This document shows positions 24,365 through 32,591 of a stretch of DNA of 32,849 nucleotides, one piece after another. Source of the DNA: Candidatus Desulfovibrio intestinipullorum (GTDB taxonomy: Bacteria > Desulfobacterota > Desulfovibrionia > Desulfovibrionales > Desulfovibrionaceae); contig DXHV01000017.1 in assembly GCA_019113165.1 (NCBI GenBank), positions 1 to 32,849 on the forward strand. The letters run 5' to 3'. The position numbers and the translations under genes are program-made. The notes beneath the pieces were generated by a model. That model was not told where the DNA came from. It saw only the letters and a list, made by a program, of their open reading frames with translations, and did not search any database. Every line of letters starts with the position of its first letter. Within the stretch, counting starts at the first letter, position 1.

Positions 24365-25324
24365 ATGAGCATTGAGCGTCGCACTTTCATCAAGGCCGGC
24401 CTCGCTTCCATGGGTGCTGCTGCCGCAGGCATGCCTCCGCTGGGCACCCGGGAAGTCAGGGCTGCCGAAAAGCCCAAAGTCTATTTCACGAAGGATCTGA
24501 GTGCCGAGAGCCTCATCAAAATGTACAGGCTGGTCAGCGGCAACATTACCGGCAAGGCCGCCATCAAGCTGCACACGGGCGAGCCCAATGGCCCGAACAT
24601 CCTGCCTAGGGAGTGGGTCAGGGCCTTTCTGAAGGAAGTGCCCGGAACCGTTGTCGAGTGCAATGTGCTCTATGCAAGCCCGAGGCAGACCACAGAGGGC
24701 CATCGCAAGACCCTTGAGACCAACGGTTGGACGGCCTTCACCACCGTGGACATCATGGACGAGGACGGCGATGTGCGCCTGCCCGTGAAGGGCGGCAAGT
24801 GGCTCAAGGATCTGGCCGTGGGCAAGCATCTGCTCAATTACGACTCCCTCATTGTGCTGACCCACTTCAAGGGACACACCATGGGCGGCTTTGGCGGCTC
24901 CCTGAAGAACATCTCCATCGGCTGCGCCTCCGGCAAGGTCGGCAAGGAACAGCTGCACAGGGAAGGGGAGAAGCTCTGGTCCGGCGGCCCCAGCTTCATG
25001 GAGCGCATGGTGGAAGGCGGCAAGGCCATTACCGACCACTTTGGCAAGCGCATCACCTATGTGAACGTCCTGCGCAACATGTCCGTGAGCTGCGACTGCG
25101 AGGGCACGGCAGCCGAGCCCGTGCGCCTGCCCGACCTGGGCATTCTGGCGTCCACGGACATCCTGGCCATAGACAAGGCCTCGGTGGACATGATCTATGC
25201 CCTGCCCGAGGACGTCCGCGCCCACATGGTCGAGCGCATAGAATCCCGCTCCGGTCTGCGTCAGCTCAGCTACATGAAGGAGCTCGGCATGGGCAGCGAC
25301 GATTACGAGCTTGTGCAGGTGTAG
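24365..25324 (+). CDS. DUF362 protein with a Tat signal
   Basis: This encodes 319 residues starting MSIERRTFIK. CAGGAG lies about eight bases before the ATG. The N-terminus RRTFIKAGLASMGAAAAGMP is a twin-arginine (Tat) signal, so the protein is probably exported folded, perhaps with a cofactor. The rest matches the DUF362 family: VYFTKDLSAESLIKMY, AAIKLHTGEPNGPNILPREWV, GHRKTLETNGW, SLIVLTHFKGHTMGGFGGSLKNISIGCASGKVGK, and a late part ILASTDILAIDKASVDMIYAL. NMSVSCDCEG gives a possible metal- or cluster-binding Cys pair, but no full 4Fe-4S ferredoxin motif is present, unlike some relatives. The biochemical function of the family is not settled. The gene stands alone, without an obvious operon partner. 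Confidence 0.88.
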   Translation: MSIERRTFIKAGLASMGAAAAGMPPLGTREVRAAEKPKVYFTKDLSAESLIKMYRLVSGNITGKAAIKLHTGEPNGPNILPREWVRAFLKEVPGTVVECNVLYASPRQTTEGHRKTLETNGWTAFTTVDIMDEDGDVRLPVKGGKWLKDLAVGKHLLNYDSLIVLTHFKGHTMGGFGGSLKNISIGCASGKVGKEQLHREGEKLWSGGPSFMERMVEGGKAITDHFGKRITYVNVLRNMSVSCDCEGTAAEPVRLPDLGILASTDILAIDKASVDMIYALPEDVRAHMVERIESRSGLRQLSYMKELGMGSDDYELVQV

Positions 25325-25605
25325 CCGGCAGCGTTCATCTTGTTCGAGGCAGCCTGTGTGTCGCATGCAGGATTTCCCCAGCGCCGTGCAGGCTGTCCGT
25401 TTTTGCCGCGGATGCGCCCCGTGTTGTCTGACACCGGGCGCATCGCTCTTTTTGGGCGTCATTCGAGACTATCTCTCGGGAACAGCATTCGGGAACGTCT
25501 TCATCCAGAACCATCTTCAGTCCCTGGGGACGTCGTTCTCCAGAGAGCGTCTGTCAGGCGTCTGGCGGGCTCTCCGGCTCGAGTGGTCCGGGGACACAGG
25601 GACGC

Positions 25606-25636
25606 AAAAAAAGGCAGGCAGGGGTGCCTGTCTGCC
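25606..25636 (-). terminator. rho-independent terminator of the small minus-strand gene
   Basis: On the minus strand GGCAGACAGG and CCTGCCTGCC form a stem around a four-base loop, followed by seven T (plus-strand A-run 25606-25612). It lies about 90 bases after the stop of the 69-residue gene. Confidence 0.65.
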
Positions 25637-25728
25637 TGTCGGATGTCTGTCGGATGCCGGTCCAGAAAAAGACCGGTTTCAAGGCTTGATTGCAAAGACC
25701 ATCCGCAAGGATGGCAGGGACGATCGCG

Positions 25729-25938
25729 CTACTTCGGCTCATCCTCATTCTGATCCAGGCAGGTCTTCCTGTCGTCGGCCAGAATGCGGGTCAGGGCTTC
25801 GGAATCAAGGGGCGTCAGATTGAAGCGCATGCCGGCCTCGTCAAGGAGCTCATGCAGGGAACGGGAGGGCTTTTCTGCCCGCTCTTCCAGAATGAATTTG
25901 GCCGCGTCGCGAACCTTGGTGGAAGGGGTAGTAACCAT
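25729..25938 (-). CDS. small unknown protein
   Basis: This encodes 69 residues starting MVTTPSTKVR. AGGAG sits about seven bases before the ATG, and a terminator follows, so the gene is credible despite its size. The sequence is helical and charged (DAAKFILEERAEKPSRSLHELLDEAGMRF, then LTPLDSEALTRILADDRK), without Cys pairs, a membrane segment or a signal. I do not recognise it. It could be a small regulator or a chaperone-like peptide, but nothing in the sequence decides this. Confidence 0.65.
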   Translation of the reverse strand: MVTTPSTKVRDAAKFILEERAEKPSRSLHELLDEAGMRFNLTPLDSEALTRILADDRKTCLDQNEDEPK

Positions 25939-26569
25939 AGGACATCTCCTTGCGGGGAGTGCACAGGGACGTGACCCCGCAGATTCAGCCCCGATTTTCT
26001 AGCACGCTGCTGTGCGGACAGGCAAGCGAAAAGCGCGTGACAAAAGGCCAGGCGCACGCCTTTCCCGGGGCAGGAAGAAGGAGACGGTGTTCAGGCCGAA
26101 ATACAGGGCCGGGCAGCACGGGGAAGCGTGCTGCAAGCCCTGCCACTTCTGGCCGGGGTACACGCCTCAATGGTTATGCCCTGGTCCCTGCCGGCCAGCC
26201 GCTGGCCGGTTCCTGGCCTTTTTGCCGGAGGCTTCGCGGCCAATCTTGCAGTTTTTGCCGCAAAAGTTTAGTTGAGTGCCTCGGGTGCCGTCTCCCCGCA
26301 AGGCCCTGCATGGGCCTGTCCGACCCAAAAGGTCTGACCAGGCGTGCTGTTCGAGCCTGCCTGTCACGCATTCTTCACCTTTTCTTCACATCATCCGGGA
26401 TACAGGCACAACCGTCTTTTTTCGCACATGCCCTGTGCACGGCCCCCTGGGGCAGCCTTCTGCCCGGCAGCGCTCCGGCCTGTTCCGGTGTGCCCCTTTT
26501 TGTGCACAAGGGCAGGCTGCCCTTGTCCGTTCACCCTAAGCCCGTCTGGGACGCAAAGGACCTCTCTTC
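25939..26569. other. intergenic stretch with one GC-rich palindrome
   Basis: CCGGCCAGC (26191-26199) and GCTGGCCGG (26201-26209) form a perfect palindrome around one base, followed at a short distance by CTTTTTG. Otherwise I see no gene. The open frames here are not protein-like. Confidence 0.4.
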
Positions 26570-27367
26570 GTGGATAGTATCTGGAATGCTGTTCTGCTCA
26601 GCATAGTTGAAGGCCTGACCGAATTTCTGCCCGTGTCGTCCACGGGCCATCTGATCATTACGGGCGATCTGCTCGACTTCACAGGCGAAAAGGCTTCAGT
26701 CTTCTCGGTGTTCATTCAGCTGGGCGCCATCCTGGCTGTGGTGGTGCTTTACTGGGAGCGCTTCTGGGGCCTGCTCAGGCCCAGGGCAGACAGGCCCTTT
26801 TCCGGGCTCAGGGGCATATGGCTCCTGATCCTCACCTGCATTCCTGCCTGCATCATGGGCCTTTTGCTGCACGACTTCATCAAGGCCCACCTCTTTACCC
26901 CGGCCACGGTGGCCGTAGCCCTCATCGTGGGCGCCATCATGATGATTGTGGTGGAGCGCAGGGATTTTCATCCCACCAGCACAAGCCTCGACGAGCTCAC
27001 GCCCAGGCTGGCCTTTGGCATAGGCTGCTTTCAGTGCCTGTCCCTGTGGCCCGGCTTCTCCCGTTCGGCCTCGACCATTATGGGCGGCATGATCTTGGGC
27101 GCCACCAGGCCTCTGGCTGCAGAATATTCCTTTGTGGCCGCAGTGCCCATCATGGTGGCTGCCACAGGCTATGACATGCTCAAGAGCATCCACCTTTTCA
27201 CGGCAGGCGACATTCCCATGCTGGCCGTGGGCTTTGTGGGCTCCTTCATCGCCGCCATCATCGCCGTCAAGGCCTTCATTGCCCTGGTGGGCCATGTGTC
27301 CCTGGTGCCCTTTGCCATCTACCGCCTTATTCTGGCTCCCCTGGTCTTCTATTTCATGGTCTACTGA
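26570..27367 (+). CDS. uppP: undecaprenyl-diphosphatase UppP (BacA)
   Basis: This encodes 265 residues with a GTG start at 26570; AAAGGA lies about nine bases upstream. It is an integral membrane enzyme that removes one phosphate from undecaprenyl diphosphate, recycling the lipid carrier for peptidoglycan and other envelope polymers; overproduction gives bacitracin resistance. The family's first signature is EGLTEFLPVSSTGHLIITG (about 14-32). The second is GIGCFQCLSLWPGFSRSASTIMGGM (about 154-178), here with FSRSAS in place of the common TSRSGA. Several hydrophobic helices and the ending FAIYRLILAPLVFYF fit. A terminator shared with the convergent nitroreductase gene follows. Confidence 0.96.
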   Translation: MDSIWNAVLLSIVEGLTEFLPVSSTGHLIITGDLLDFTGEKASVFSVFIQLGAILAVVVLYWERFWGLLRPRADRPFSGLRGIWLLILTCIPACIMGLLLHDFIKAHLFTPATVAVALIVGAIMMIVVERRDFHPTSTSLDELTPRLAFGIGCFQCLSLWPGFSRSASTIMGGMILGATRPLAAEYSFVAAVPIMVAATGYDMLKSIHLFTAGDIPMLAVGFVGSFIAAIIAVKAFIALVGHVSLVPFAIYRLILAPLVFYFMVY

Positions 27368-27428
27368 TGCCCTGTTCCCCCACAGGGCCCTGCGTAACAG
27401 CAGGCACGACTGCTCGACTGCTCAATAC

Positions 27429-27490
27429 AAAAAAAGGCTGCTTCCCTTCCCCCCCGACTCCCGGGGCCGAAGAGGGAAGCAGCCTTTTTT
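27429..27490. terminator. bidirectional terminator between convergent genes
   Basis: GGCTGCTTCCCT (27436-27447) and AGGGAAGCAGCC (27473-27484) are perfect complements, with an A-run on the left (27429-27435) and a T-run on the right (27485-27490). It can terminate both uppP and the nitroreductase gene. Confidence 0.9.
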
Positions 27491-27516
27491 CAGGCCGTTT
27501 TTGCCGGCCGTCTGTC

Positions 27517-28065
27517 TTAGTCGATGTGGAAGAGGCGTCCTTCCTTTCTCGGAGCTGCAGCGGGCACATCGCCGTCCGCGTAGCCCAGGATGCAGTGGCC
27601 TATGCCCTCGTAGTCGCCCTCTATGCCCAGGCTGGCGAGCAGGGCCTTTCCTTCCTCGCCCTCGAACTCTTCCTTTGCCCTGTGGATCCAGCAGCTGCCA
27701 AGGCCCAGGGCATGGGCTGCGAGCATGAGGTTGCCCATGACAAGGCTGCCGTCATAGAGGGCCGTGGGGCGGCTCTTGTCGGCCAGCACAATAAGCACCA
27801 CCGGCGCGCCGTAGAAGGGATCAAAGTCGTCCTTCCAGCCGCCTATGCGGCAGTTCAGGGCAGAGAGGCGGTCACGCAGGACCTTGTCCGTCACGGCAAG
27901 GATGATGGTGCCCTGGCTGCCCCGGCCGCTTGCGGCATAGAGGCCGGCCTCCATGACCGTGTTCACAAGGTCGGCCGGCACCATGTCGGGCTTGTAGCGG
28001 CGGATGCTGCGCCGCGTGGCCATGGCCTCAAGAACGGGATTTTTTTCGAGCTTTTCGAGCGTCAT
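27517..28065 (-). CDS. nitroreductase family protein
   Basis: This encodes 182 residues starting MTLEKLEKNP. GGAGG lies eight bases before the start at 28065. The frame is open further upstream, but the family sequence begins here. Nitroreductases bind FMN and use NAD(P)H to reduce nitro compounds, quinones or related substrates in the cytoplasm. VLEAMATRRSIRRYKPDMV is the FMN-binding start. GLYAASGRGSQGTIILAV follows, then a central APVVLIVLADKS, the helix LMLAAHALGLGSCWI and the late ILGYADGDVP. Length and motifs fit the small single-domain members. The physiological substrate cannot be read from the sequence. A GNAT acetyltransferase gene lies upstream on the same strand, about 120 bases away. 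Confidence 0.92.
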   Translation of the reverse strand: MTLEKLEKNPVLEAMATRRSIRRYKPDMVPADLVNTVMEAGLYAASGRGSQGTIILAVTDKVLRDRLSALNCRIGGWKDDFDPFYGAPVVLIVLADKSRPTALYDGSLVMGNLMLAAHALGLGSCWIHRAKEEFEGEEGKALLASLGIEGDYEGIGHCILGYADGDVPAAAPRKEGRLFHID

Positions 28066-28187
28066 AGTTGTATCCTCCATAGTTGGGCATATTGGCAGAA
28101 TTGGCAGATTGGACAATCGGGGAGGCCCCATGGCGGGCAGGGGCACAGGGAGAAGCGCTTGTCAGGCAGATTTTGTTCAAGCCGTCC

Positions 28188-28697
28188 TTACAAGCCGCCT
28201 TCGAGCCGTCCCTCGTAGGCCAGACGGGGATAGTTGTCCTCTTCCACGTGGATGATGCCGCGCTGCACAAAGCCCAGCTTGTGCAGGAGCGCCTGCATGA
28301 TTTTGTTGTCCGGGTGGGTATCTATCCTGAGGTACCCGCACTGCTCAAGGGCCCAGGCAAGGCAGAAGGATCCGATCCCCTTGTGCGAGCCGTCCGTGGC
28401 CAGCCTGTGCACAACACCGTACTCTTCGTCCGGGCTCCAGCTGCCCTCGTGGATGATGCGGTAGGCCGGCTCGATGTCGCGACCCTGGTCATAGAAGAAG
28501 GTGCCCACCACCTCCTCCTTGTCCACGCAGACGTGGCCCTTGCCGCAGGCTGTGTCCTGGCGGATGAGCGCCTCCGGCGGCCAGCCGGTCGGCCCCCACT
28601 GGTTCGGGTTGCCGTGGGCTGCCATGAAGCGTCGTGCCTCGGCGTAGATGGCAAGGACCCTTGGCAGGTCCTCTTCTCTGGTTTTGCGGATGTACAT
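28188..28697 (-). CDS. GNAT family N-acetyltransferase
   Basis: This encodes 169 residues starting MYIRKTREED. GGAGG lies about eight bases before the ATG. GNAT enzymes use acetyl-CoA to acetylate amines. The fold is visible as IRKTREEDLPRVLAIYAEARRFM (strand and helix 1), a central strand VVGTFFYDQ, VVHRLATDGSHKGIGSFCLAWAL (the acetyl-CoA binding strand and loop, with GIG in place of the usual R/QxxGxG/A), YLRIDTHPDNKIMQALLHKLGFVQRGII near the C-terminus, and a final strand. The phrase NPNQWGPTGWPP early in the protein is typical of a subgroup found next to metabolic genes. The substrate is unknown. Confidence 0.92.
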   Translation of the reverse strand: MYIRKTREEDLPRVLAIYAEARRFMAAHGNPNQWGPTGWPPEALIRQDTACGKGHVCVDKEEVVGTFFYDQGRDIEPAYRIIHEGSWSPDEEYGVVHRLATDGSHKGIGSFCLAWALEQCGYLRIDTHPDNKIMQALLHKLGFVQRGIIHVEEDNYPRLAYEGRLEGGL

Positions 28698-28911
28698 AAG
28701 GCTTTCCTCCGGGTGTGTGCGCAGACACGCAGGTCAGGGGCTGTTCCCCGACTGTGCCGAAAACAGTCTGTCCGTCAGGGTATGTCCTCCAGGCCCGCAA
28801 GACAAGAGGCCCGCAAGGCAGGAGATCCCGTGGGCGCGCCAGGCCGAGGCCCAGGAGGCCCAGAAGGCCCGGGGCCCGGGGGCGTGGGCGCGCTTCTTGT
28901 GCGTCAGCCGG

Positions 28912-28941
28912 CAGCCCGTGTCAGCCCGTGTCAGCCCGTGT
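28912..28941. repeat. three tandem 10-base repeats
   Basis: CAGCCCGTGT occurs three times in a row, followed by shorter relatives (CCGTCAG). It lies in the GC-rich gap 28698-28986, where I see no gene. Confidence 0.85.
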
Positions 28942-28986
28942 CCGTCAGAGCCCGTCAGTGTCCGGGGGCCTCCGTGCCCATACTGC

Positions 28987-30483
28987 TCAGACCATGGCCA
29001 GAAAGAGAAAGACCGCGTGCAGGGCCGAGACCAGGCTCACGAACGCGCCGTCCACAGCCTTCGTCCGGGCCCCGGTCTTCCCCTGCCTTCCTGCCAGGGT
29101 GAGGGCAATGGCCTGATGGGGGCAGGCCTGCAGGCAGTCCCGGCACAGGACGCAGGAGAGTCCAGGAGCGCCCTGGCGCACCGTCTGCCCGGTCAGGGCG
29201 GCGTAGCGGCACACCCGCGTGCAGGTGCCGCACTGTGTGCAGGCCTTCCTGTCTATGGCAAGGCGCCAGGGCGAGAGCCGGCCTGCCAGGCAGGCCAGGA
29301 GGCCCAGGGGGCAGACAAGGGTGCAGTAGCCGGCCTGGCCGTAGCGGCGGGAGAACAGGAGGGCTGCAGGGAGCAGGAGCAGCCCTAAGGCAACCCCCAG
29401 CCCCAGGACCAGGGGCAGCGGAGCGCCAAGAGCCTTGAGCAGCAGGGCACAGAGGACGGTGAGGCCCAGCATGATCAGCCGGAAGAACAGGGGGTGCAGG
29501 GCCAGCGGATGGCGCTCCCGCAGGTGCTGCAGCCTGTGCCTGTGCCTGTGCCTGTGTGCCTTTTGGCTGTCTGCCGCGGCCGCATCCCAGGAGCCAAGGT
29601 AGCAGAGGTGGCTGCACCAGGCAGGGCCTGCGAGCACGACGGTTGCCAGAAAGAGCAGGAGCATGAAGCCTGGCTCGTCCCTGTACAGAGCCCCGCCCAC
29701 AATGACGCCAGGCACAGGAATGTGCAGGGAGCCTGTCAGCGAGAAGAGGGTGTATCCTGCGGCAGAGAGCAGAAACTGGCCGAAGAAGACCACGGAAAAG
29801 AGCCGCCAGACCAGGAGGCGCCGTGCATGGGCACGCTTCCGGTCGCTGAGCCAGCCGCAGACCAGGGCCGCCCACAGGGCGGCCAGCAGGACCTGCAGTG
29901 CTCCTGTGCCCGGCACAAGGCGCTCAAAGAGGAGCAGATGGGATGCCCGGACAAGGACAGGGAGCAGGAGCAGCAGGGCCAGCCCGAAGGCGGCCAGCTG
30001 CCTGTGGCGAAGGGCGTATCGTTTGTTGAACCAGCCAGGGCCCGCACGCAGGACAAGCAGGGCGGCCAGCTGGTTCAGGCCTGCCACGGCGCACAATATG
30101 ATCACCAGCCGCAGCCAGGGCTCGTCCATGAGCAGGCGGATCTGCAGGATCCGGCCGCAGGTTACAAACCATTCGGCAGACAGCCCCAGCAGCACAAGGA
30201 CGGACACAGGCTGCATCCATGCGGACCTGGACAGGATGGCACAGCCCCAGAGGAGGGATGCGGCCGCAAGGCCCGTGTACCCGGCCCGGTAGCAGTGGGC
30301 GGCAAAGAGCACAAGGCACAGGTTCAGCAGGATGGGAACAGCACGGGCCGCACGCCCGGCCTGCGGTCCGGGGGCTGTCTGGCCATCGGAGGCATTCTGG
30401 GCACTGTTCCCTGCGCCTGGCACAGGGGGCAGGGGATCGGAGGCATTGAGCTGGGGAGGCTGAGGCGGCTGGGACATGGACAT
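28987..30483 (-). CDS. membrane polyferredoxin of the NapH/NosR type
   Basis: This encodes 498 residues from the Met at 30483. An ATG at 30522 in the same frame would add 13 residues. The later start has AAAAGG about six bases upstream, and the earlier one has no clear site. After a Pro/Gln-rich start come many hydrophobic helices (AVPILLNLCLVLFAAHCY; LRLVIILCAVAGLNQLAALLVL; FLATVVLAGPAW). CSHLCYLG and CTLVCPLG are the paired Cys motifs of the NosR/NapH membrane part. Two 4Fe-4S ferredoxin motifs follow: CTQCGTCTRVC and CVLCRDCLQACP. Such proteins pass electrons between the quinone pool and periplasmic or cytoplasmic partners. No partner oxidoreductase gene is adjacent. An odd HRHRHRHR stretch, encoded by a six-base repeat, lies in one loop. 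A last hydrophobic helix ends the protein. Confidence 0.88.
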   Translation of the reverse strand: MSMSQPPQPPQLNASDPLPPVPGAGNSAQNASDGQTAPGPQAGRAARAVPILLNLCLVLFAAHCYRAGYTGLAAASLLWGCAILSRSAWMQPVSVLVLLGLSAEWFVTCGRILQIRLLMDEPWLRLVIILCAVAGLNQLAALLVLRAGPGWFNKRYALRHRQLAAFGLALLLLLPVLVRASHLLLFERLVPGTGALQVLLAALWAALVCGWLSDRKRAHARRLLVWRLFSVVFFGQFLLSAAGYTLFSLTGSLHIPVPGVIVGGALYRDEPGFMLLLFLATVVLAGPAWCSHLCYLGSWDAAAADSQKAHRHRHRHRLQHLRERHPLALHPLFFRLIMLGLTVLCALLLKALGAPLPLVLGLGVALGLLLLPAALLFSRRYGQAGYCTLVCPLGLLACLAGRLSPWRLAIDRKACTQCGTCTRVCRYAALTGQTVRQGAPGLSCVLCRDCLQACPHQAIALTLAGRQGKTGARTKAVDGAFVSLVSALHAVFLFLAMV

Positions 30484-30572
30484 GGGAGCCTTTTTTTCAA
30501 AAATGTTGCCTGAATGAAACATGGTGGCGCTGCCCGCAGGCTGCGCCTGTCACGCGCCTTTCACGTCTACAC

Positions 30573-30599
30573 GTCAGGGGCGTCAGGGGCGTCAGGGGC
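30573..30599. repeat. three tandem 9-base repeats
   Basis: GTCAGGGGC occurs three times in succession in the gap between the divergent polyferredoxin and PDZ lipoprotein genes. Confidence 0.85.
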
Positions 30600-30662
30600 G
30601 CCTTTCGCGTCCGGCAGGCGGGCACTGCCTGGTCGCACAACGGGCAGACAGGGGAAGACGTG

Positions 30663-30690
30663 CGGACAAAAAGAGGGTATATCTTGTCCG
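30663..30690. promoter_or_regulatory. operator-like inverted repeat
   Basis: CGGACAA (30663-30669) and TTGTCCG (30684-30690) are perfect complements around 14 bases that include TATATC. It lies about 60 bases upstream of the PDZ lipoprotein start, between two divergent genes, so it may control either or both. Confidence 0.35.
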
Positions 30691-30748
30691 TGCGGAAAGA
30701 AATGATCGCTGCCACAAGCTACTTCATATGACCCATGGAGCCGGGAGA

Positions 30749-31681
30749 ATGGACGAGACCAGCAGGAAGGAAATCACGTGCGACGGAAGGAAGTGGCGGC
30801 CCGAACGAGCCGAGGGTGCCAAAGGAGCCAATAGGGACGGACGGGCTGGAACGGTCGGGCAAGACAGGCAGGCCGGGAAGGGCTGGCGCGCCCTGCTGAT
30901 GCTGCCGGTCTGTGCCCTGCTTTTTGGGGGCTGTGCGCCGGCCGGCCTGCACTCGTCCTCTGCCGGGCACTACGAGGGCAAGAGCCTTGAGGACGTGCGC
31001 AGGGAGCCAGGCTATCTGGGCGAGCGCACCGTGCTCGTGGAAGGGCTCGACAAGGAAGCGCAGGGGCAGGCCTATGAGCGGCTGTTTGCCCGGGGCTATT
31101 GCCCGGTGGGCACCCTGACCTGGTCCGGGCCGGGCATGGCCGGCGAGGCCGCAGAGGCTATGGAAGACGGGCTGAAGGCCCGGGCCCGCAAGGTGGGCGC
31201 GTCCCGTGTCCTGTGGCGTGCCCTGCCCCTGGAGCCCGAGGATCCGACCAGGCCCGGCGAGACGGCCACGGCCGAGCCGGGCCCTGAACAGGACAGGGAA
31301 CAGGGCCCTGCGGAACAGAAGGCTGCGGAGCAGGAGGAGGCCGGGCAGCAGACGGAGCCTGCCCGGGGCCTGTACAGCTATCATGCCGTCTTCTTTGCCC
31401 GCTTTGATACCAGGGAGCTGGGCGGGCCCCTTGGCGTGTACACGGCTGCGCCGGATGCCGCCTGGCTGCGGCAGTCCGAAACGGGCAAGGGCGTGCGCCT
31501 GGTGACGGTCCTCAAGGGGAGCAAGGCCGAGGAGGCCGGGCTGAAGCCAGGGGATGTGATTGTGACCATCAATGGCAATGCCGCCGACGCCATCACGCCC
31601 CTGGTGCACATGGGCGAGGAAAATCTGCTCACGGTCTGGCGGGACGGAGAACTGCTGGAGAAGGCTGTCGTGCTGGACTAG
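30749..31681 (+). CDS. PDZ-domain lipoprotein with an N-terminal extension
   Basis: This encodes 310 residues starting MDETSRKEIT. GGAG at 30737-30740 lies eight bases before the ATG. A hydrophobic segment with a lipobox (WRALLMLPVCALLFGGC, Cys at about 62) indicates a lipoprotein, yet it is preceded by about 45 polar residues, unusually long for a signal. Either the extension is real or translation starts later. The middle (SLEDVRREPGYLGERTVLVEGLDKEA to LKARARKVGASRVLWRAL) is not a family I know. An Ala/Glu/Gln-rich linker is followed by LYSYHAVFFARFD. The C-terminus is a PDZ domain (VRLVTVLKGSKAEEAGLKPGDVIVTINGNA), which usually binds peptide ends. There is no protease domain. It is probably an envelope adaptor protein. 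Confidence 0.8.
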   Translation: MDETSRKEITCDGRKWRPERAEGAKGANRDGRAGTVGQDRQAGKGWRALLMLPVCALLFGGCAPAGLHSSSAGHYEGKSLEDVRREPGYLGERTVLVEGLDKEAQGQAYERLFARGYCPVGTLTWSGPGMAGEAAEAMEDGLKARARKVGASRVLWRALPLEPEDPTRPGETATAEPGPEQDREQGPAEQKAAEQEEAGQQTEPARGLYSYHAVFFARFDTRELGGPLGVYTAAPDAAWLRQSETGKGVRLVTVLKGSKAEEAGLKPGDVIVTINGNAADAITPLVHMGEENLLTVWRDGELLEKAVVLD

Positions 31682-31795
31682 AAACGGCACCAGCCGCGAG
31701 CAGCGCATGGTGCTCCATGGCGCCATGATGGCATGGTGCGCTGCTCCCTGCCGGCCTGCTGGAAAGCTCCCTGCGTCTGCGGGGAAAGGAATGGG

Positions 31796-31834
31796 ACCGT
31801 CCCCGGAGACCGTCCATGGAAACCGTCCCCGGAG
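31796..31834. repeat. three tandem 13-base repeats
   Basis: ACCGTCCCCGGAG, ACCGTCCATGGAA and ACCGTCCCCGGAG follow each other directly, in the gap after the PDZ lipoprotein gene. Confidence 0.85.
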
Positions 31835-31852
31835 CGCGGAGCCAGGCCCAGG

Positions 31853-31951
31853 CTAGTGTCTAATTACAAAAATCCATCATGCTACATGCGTCTGAAAATA
31901 CAGTGATTTTCAATCGATAGCAGTATGTGGACTAATAAAATTAAACACTAG
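31853..31951. mobile_element. MITE-like AT-rich palindromic element
   Basis: CTAG (31853-31856) and CTAG (31948-31951) flank a 91-base AT-rich segment whose ends are inverted repeats, TGTCTAATT and (reverse complement) TGTTTAATT. The centre TGAAAAT-ACAGTG-ATTTTCA (31893-31912) is a perfect hairpin, and the parts between also pair imperfectly, so nearly the whole element is one long palindrome. CTAG may be a four-base target duplication, as some IS5-type elements make. The terminal sequences match no element I can name. The composition contrasts sharply with the GC-rich flanks. Confidence 0.55.
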
Positions 31952-32568
31952 TCCTTGTGCAACCTGGACAGGATGTGGAGGCGCCGCCTCAGGCGGGGCC
32001 GGAGCAGGACTGTCCTGTCGCGGACGGCACAGGCCCCTGCCAGCCGGCACGTGCGGTCGCATGTCTTGATGAAGGCCGAGACAGCCACAAGGAGCAGGGA
32101 GCCTGTCAGGCAGGGCATAAGGACATAGAGATAGCCCAGCTGGGCTATGGCCGGGCCTCCGGTGACGGCAATCAGGGCTGTGGCGCCGCCCGGCGGGTGC
32201 AGTGTGCCGGTGATCAGCATGAGGACGATGGCCGTCCCCACGGCGCATCCTGCGGCGAGGACAAGGGAGGTACTGAAGCAGTTCGCACAGAAGACACCAG
32301 CCAGAGCCGAGAGGACGTGGCCGCCCAGGATGGAACGGGGCCGCGCAAAGGGACTCTGCGGCGTGGCAAAGCACAGGACGGCCGAGGCCCCGAATGGCCC
32401 CATGATGAGCGGCAGTCCTGTGGAGCTGCCGAGATACTTGTCGAGCAGGGCGATGGCACCCACGGTCAGGGTACTGCCCACCCAGATCCGAAGCAGGATG
32501 CCGATGTCTGCTGCTGCATGAATGCCCGGAAAGACATGCAGCAGCACTGTCCGCACAAAAGCCCTCAT
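31948..32568 (-). CDS. HPP-family integral membrane protein
   Basis: This encodes 206 residues starting MRAFVRTVLL. AGGAGG lies four to five bases before the ATG at 32568, which decides the start although the frame is open to 32652. The family is named for its HPP motif, seen here as TLHPPGGATALIAVTGGP. GLPLIMGPFGASAVLCFATPQSPFARPRSILGGHVLSALAGV is the other conserved part. Four or five hydrophobic helices are visible (WVGSTLTVGAIALL; SALAGVFCANCF; GTAIVLMLITG; GYLYVLMPCLTGSLLLVAVSAF). Some relatives transport nitrite. The last 36 residues are Arg/Cys/Leu-rich and unlike the family. The stop codon lies in the CTAG at the edge of the MITE-like element, so an insertion may have changed the end of the gene. 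Confidence 0.85.
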   Translation of the reverse strand: MRAFVRTVLLHVFPGIHAAADIGILLRIWVGSTLTVGAIALLDKYLGSSTGLPLIMGPFGASAVLCFATPQSPFARPRSILGGHVLSALAGVFCANCFSTSLVLAAGCAVGTAIVLMLITGTLHPPGGATALIAVTGGPAIAQLGYLYVLMPCLTGSLLLVAVSAFIKTCDRTCRLAGACAVRDRTVLLRPRLRRRLHILSRLHKD

Positions 32569-32591
32569 GCTGCCTCCTTGCCATAAGAGGT

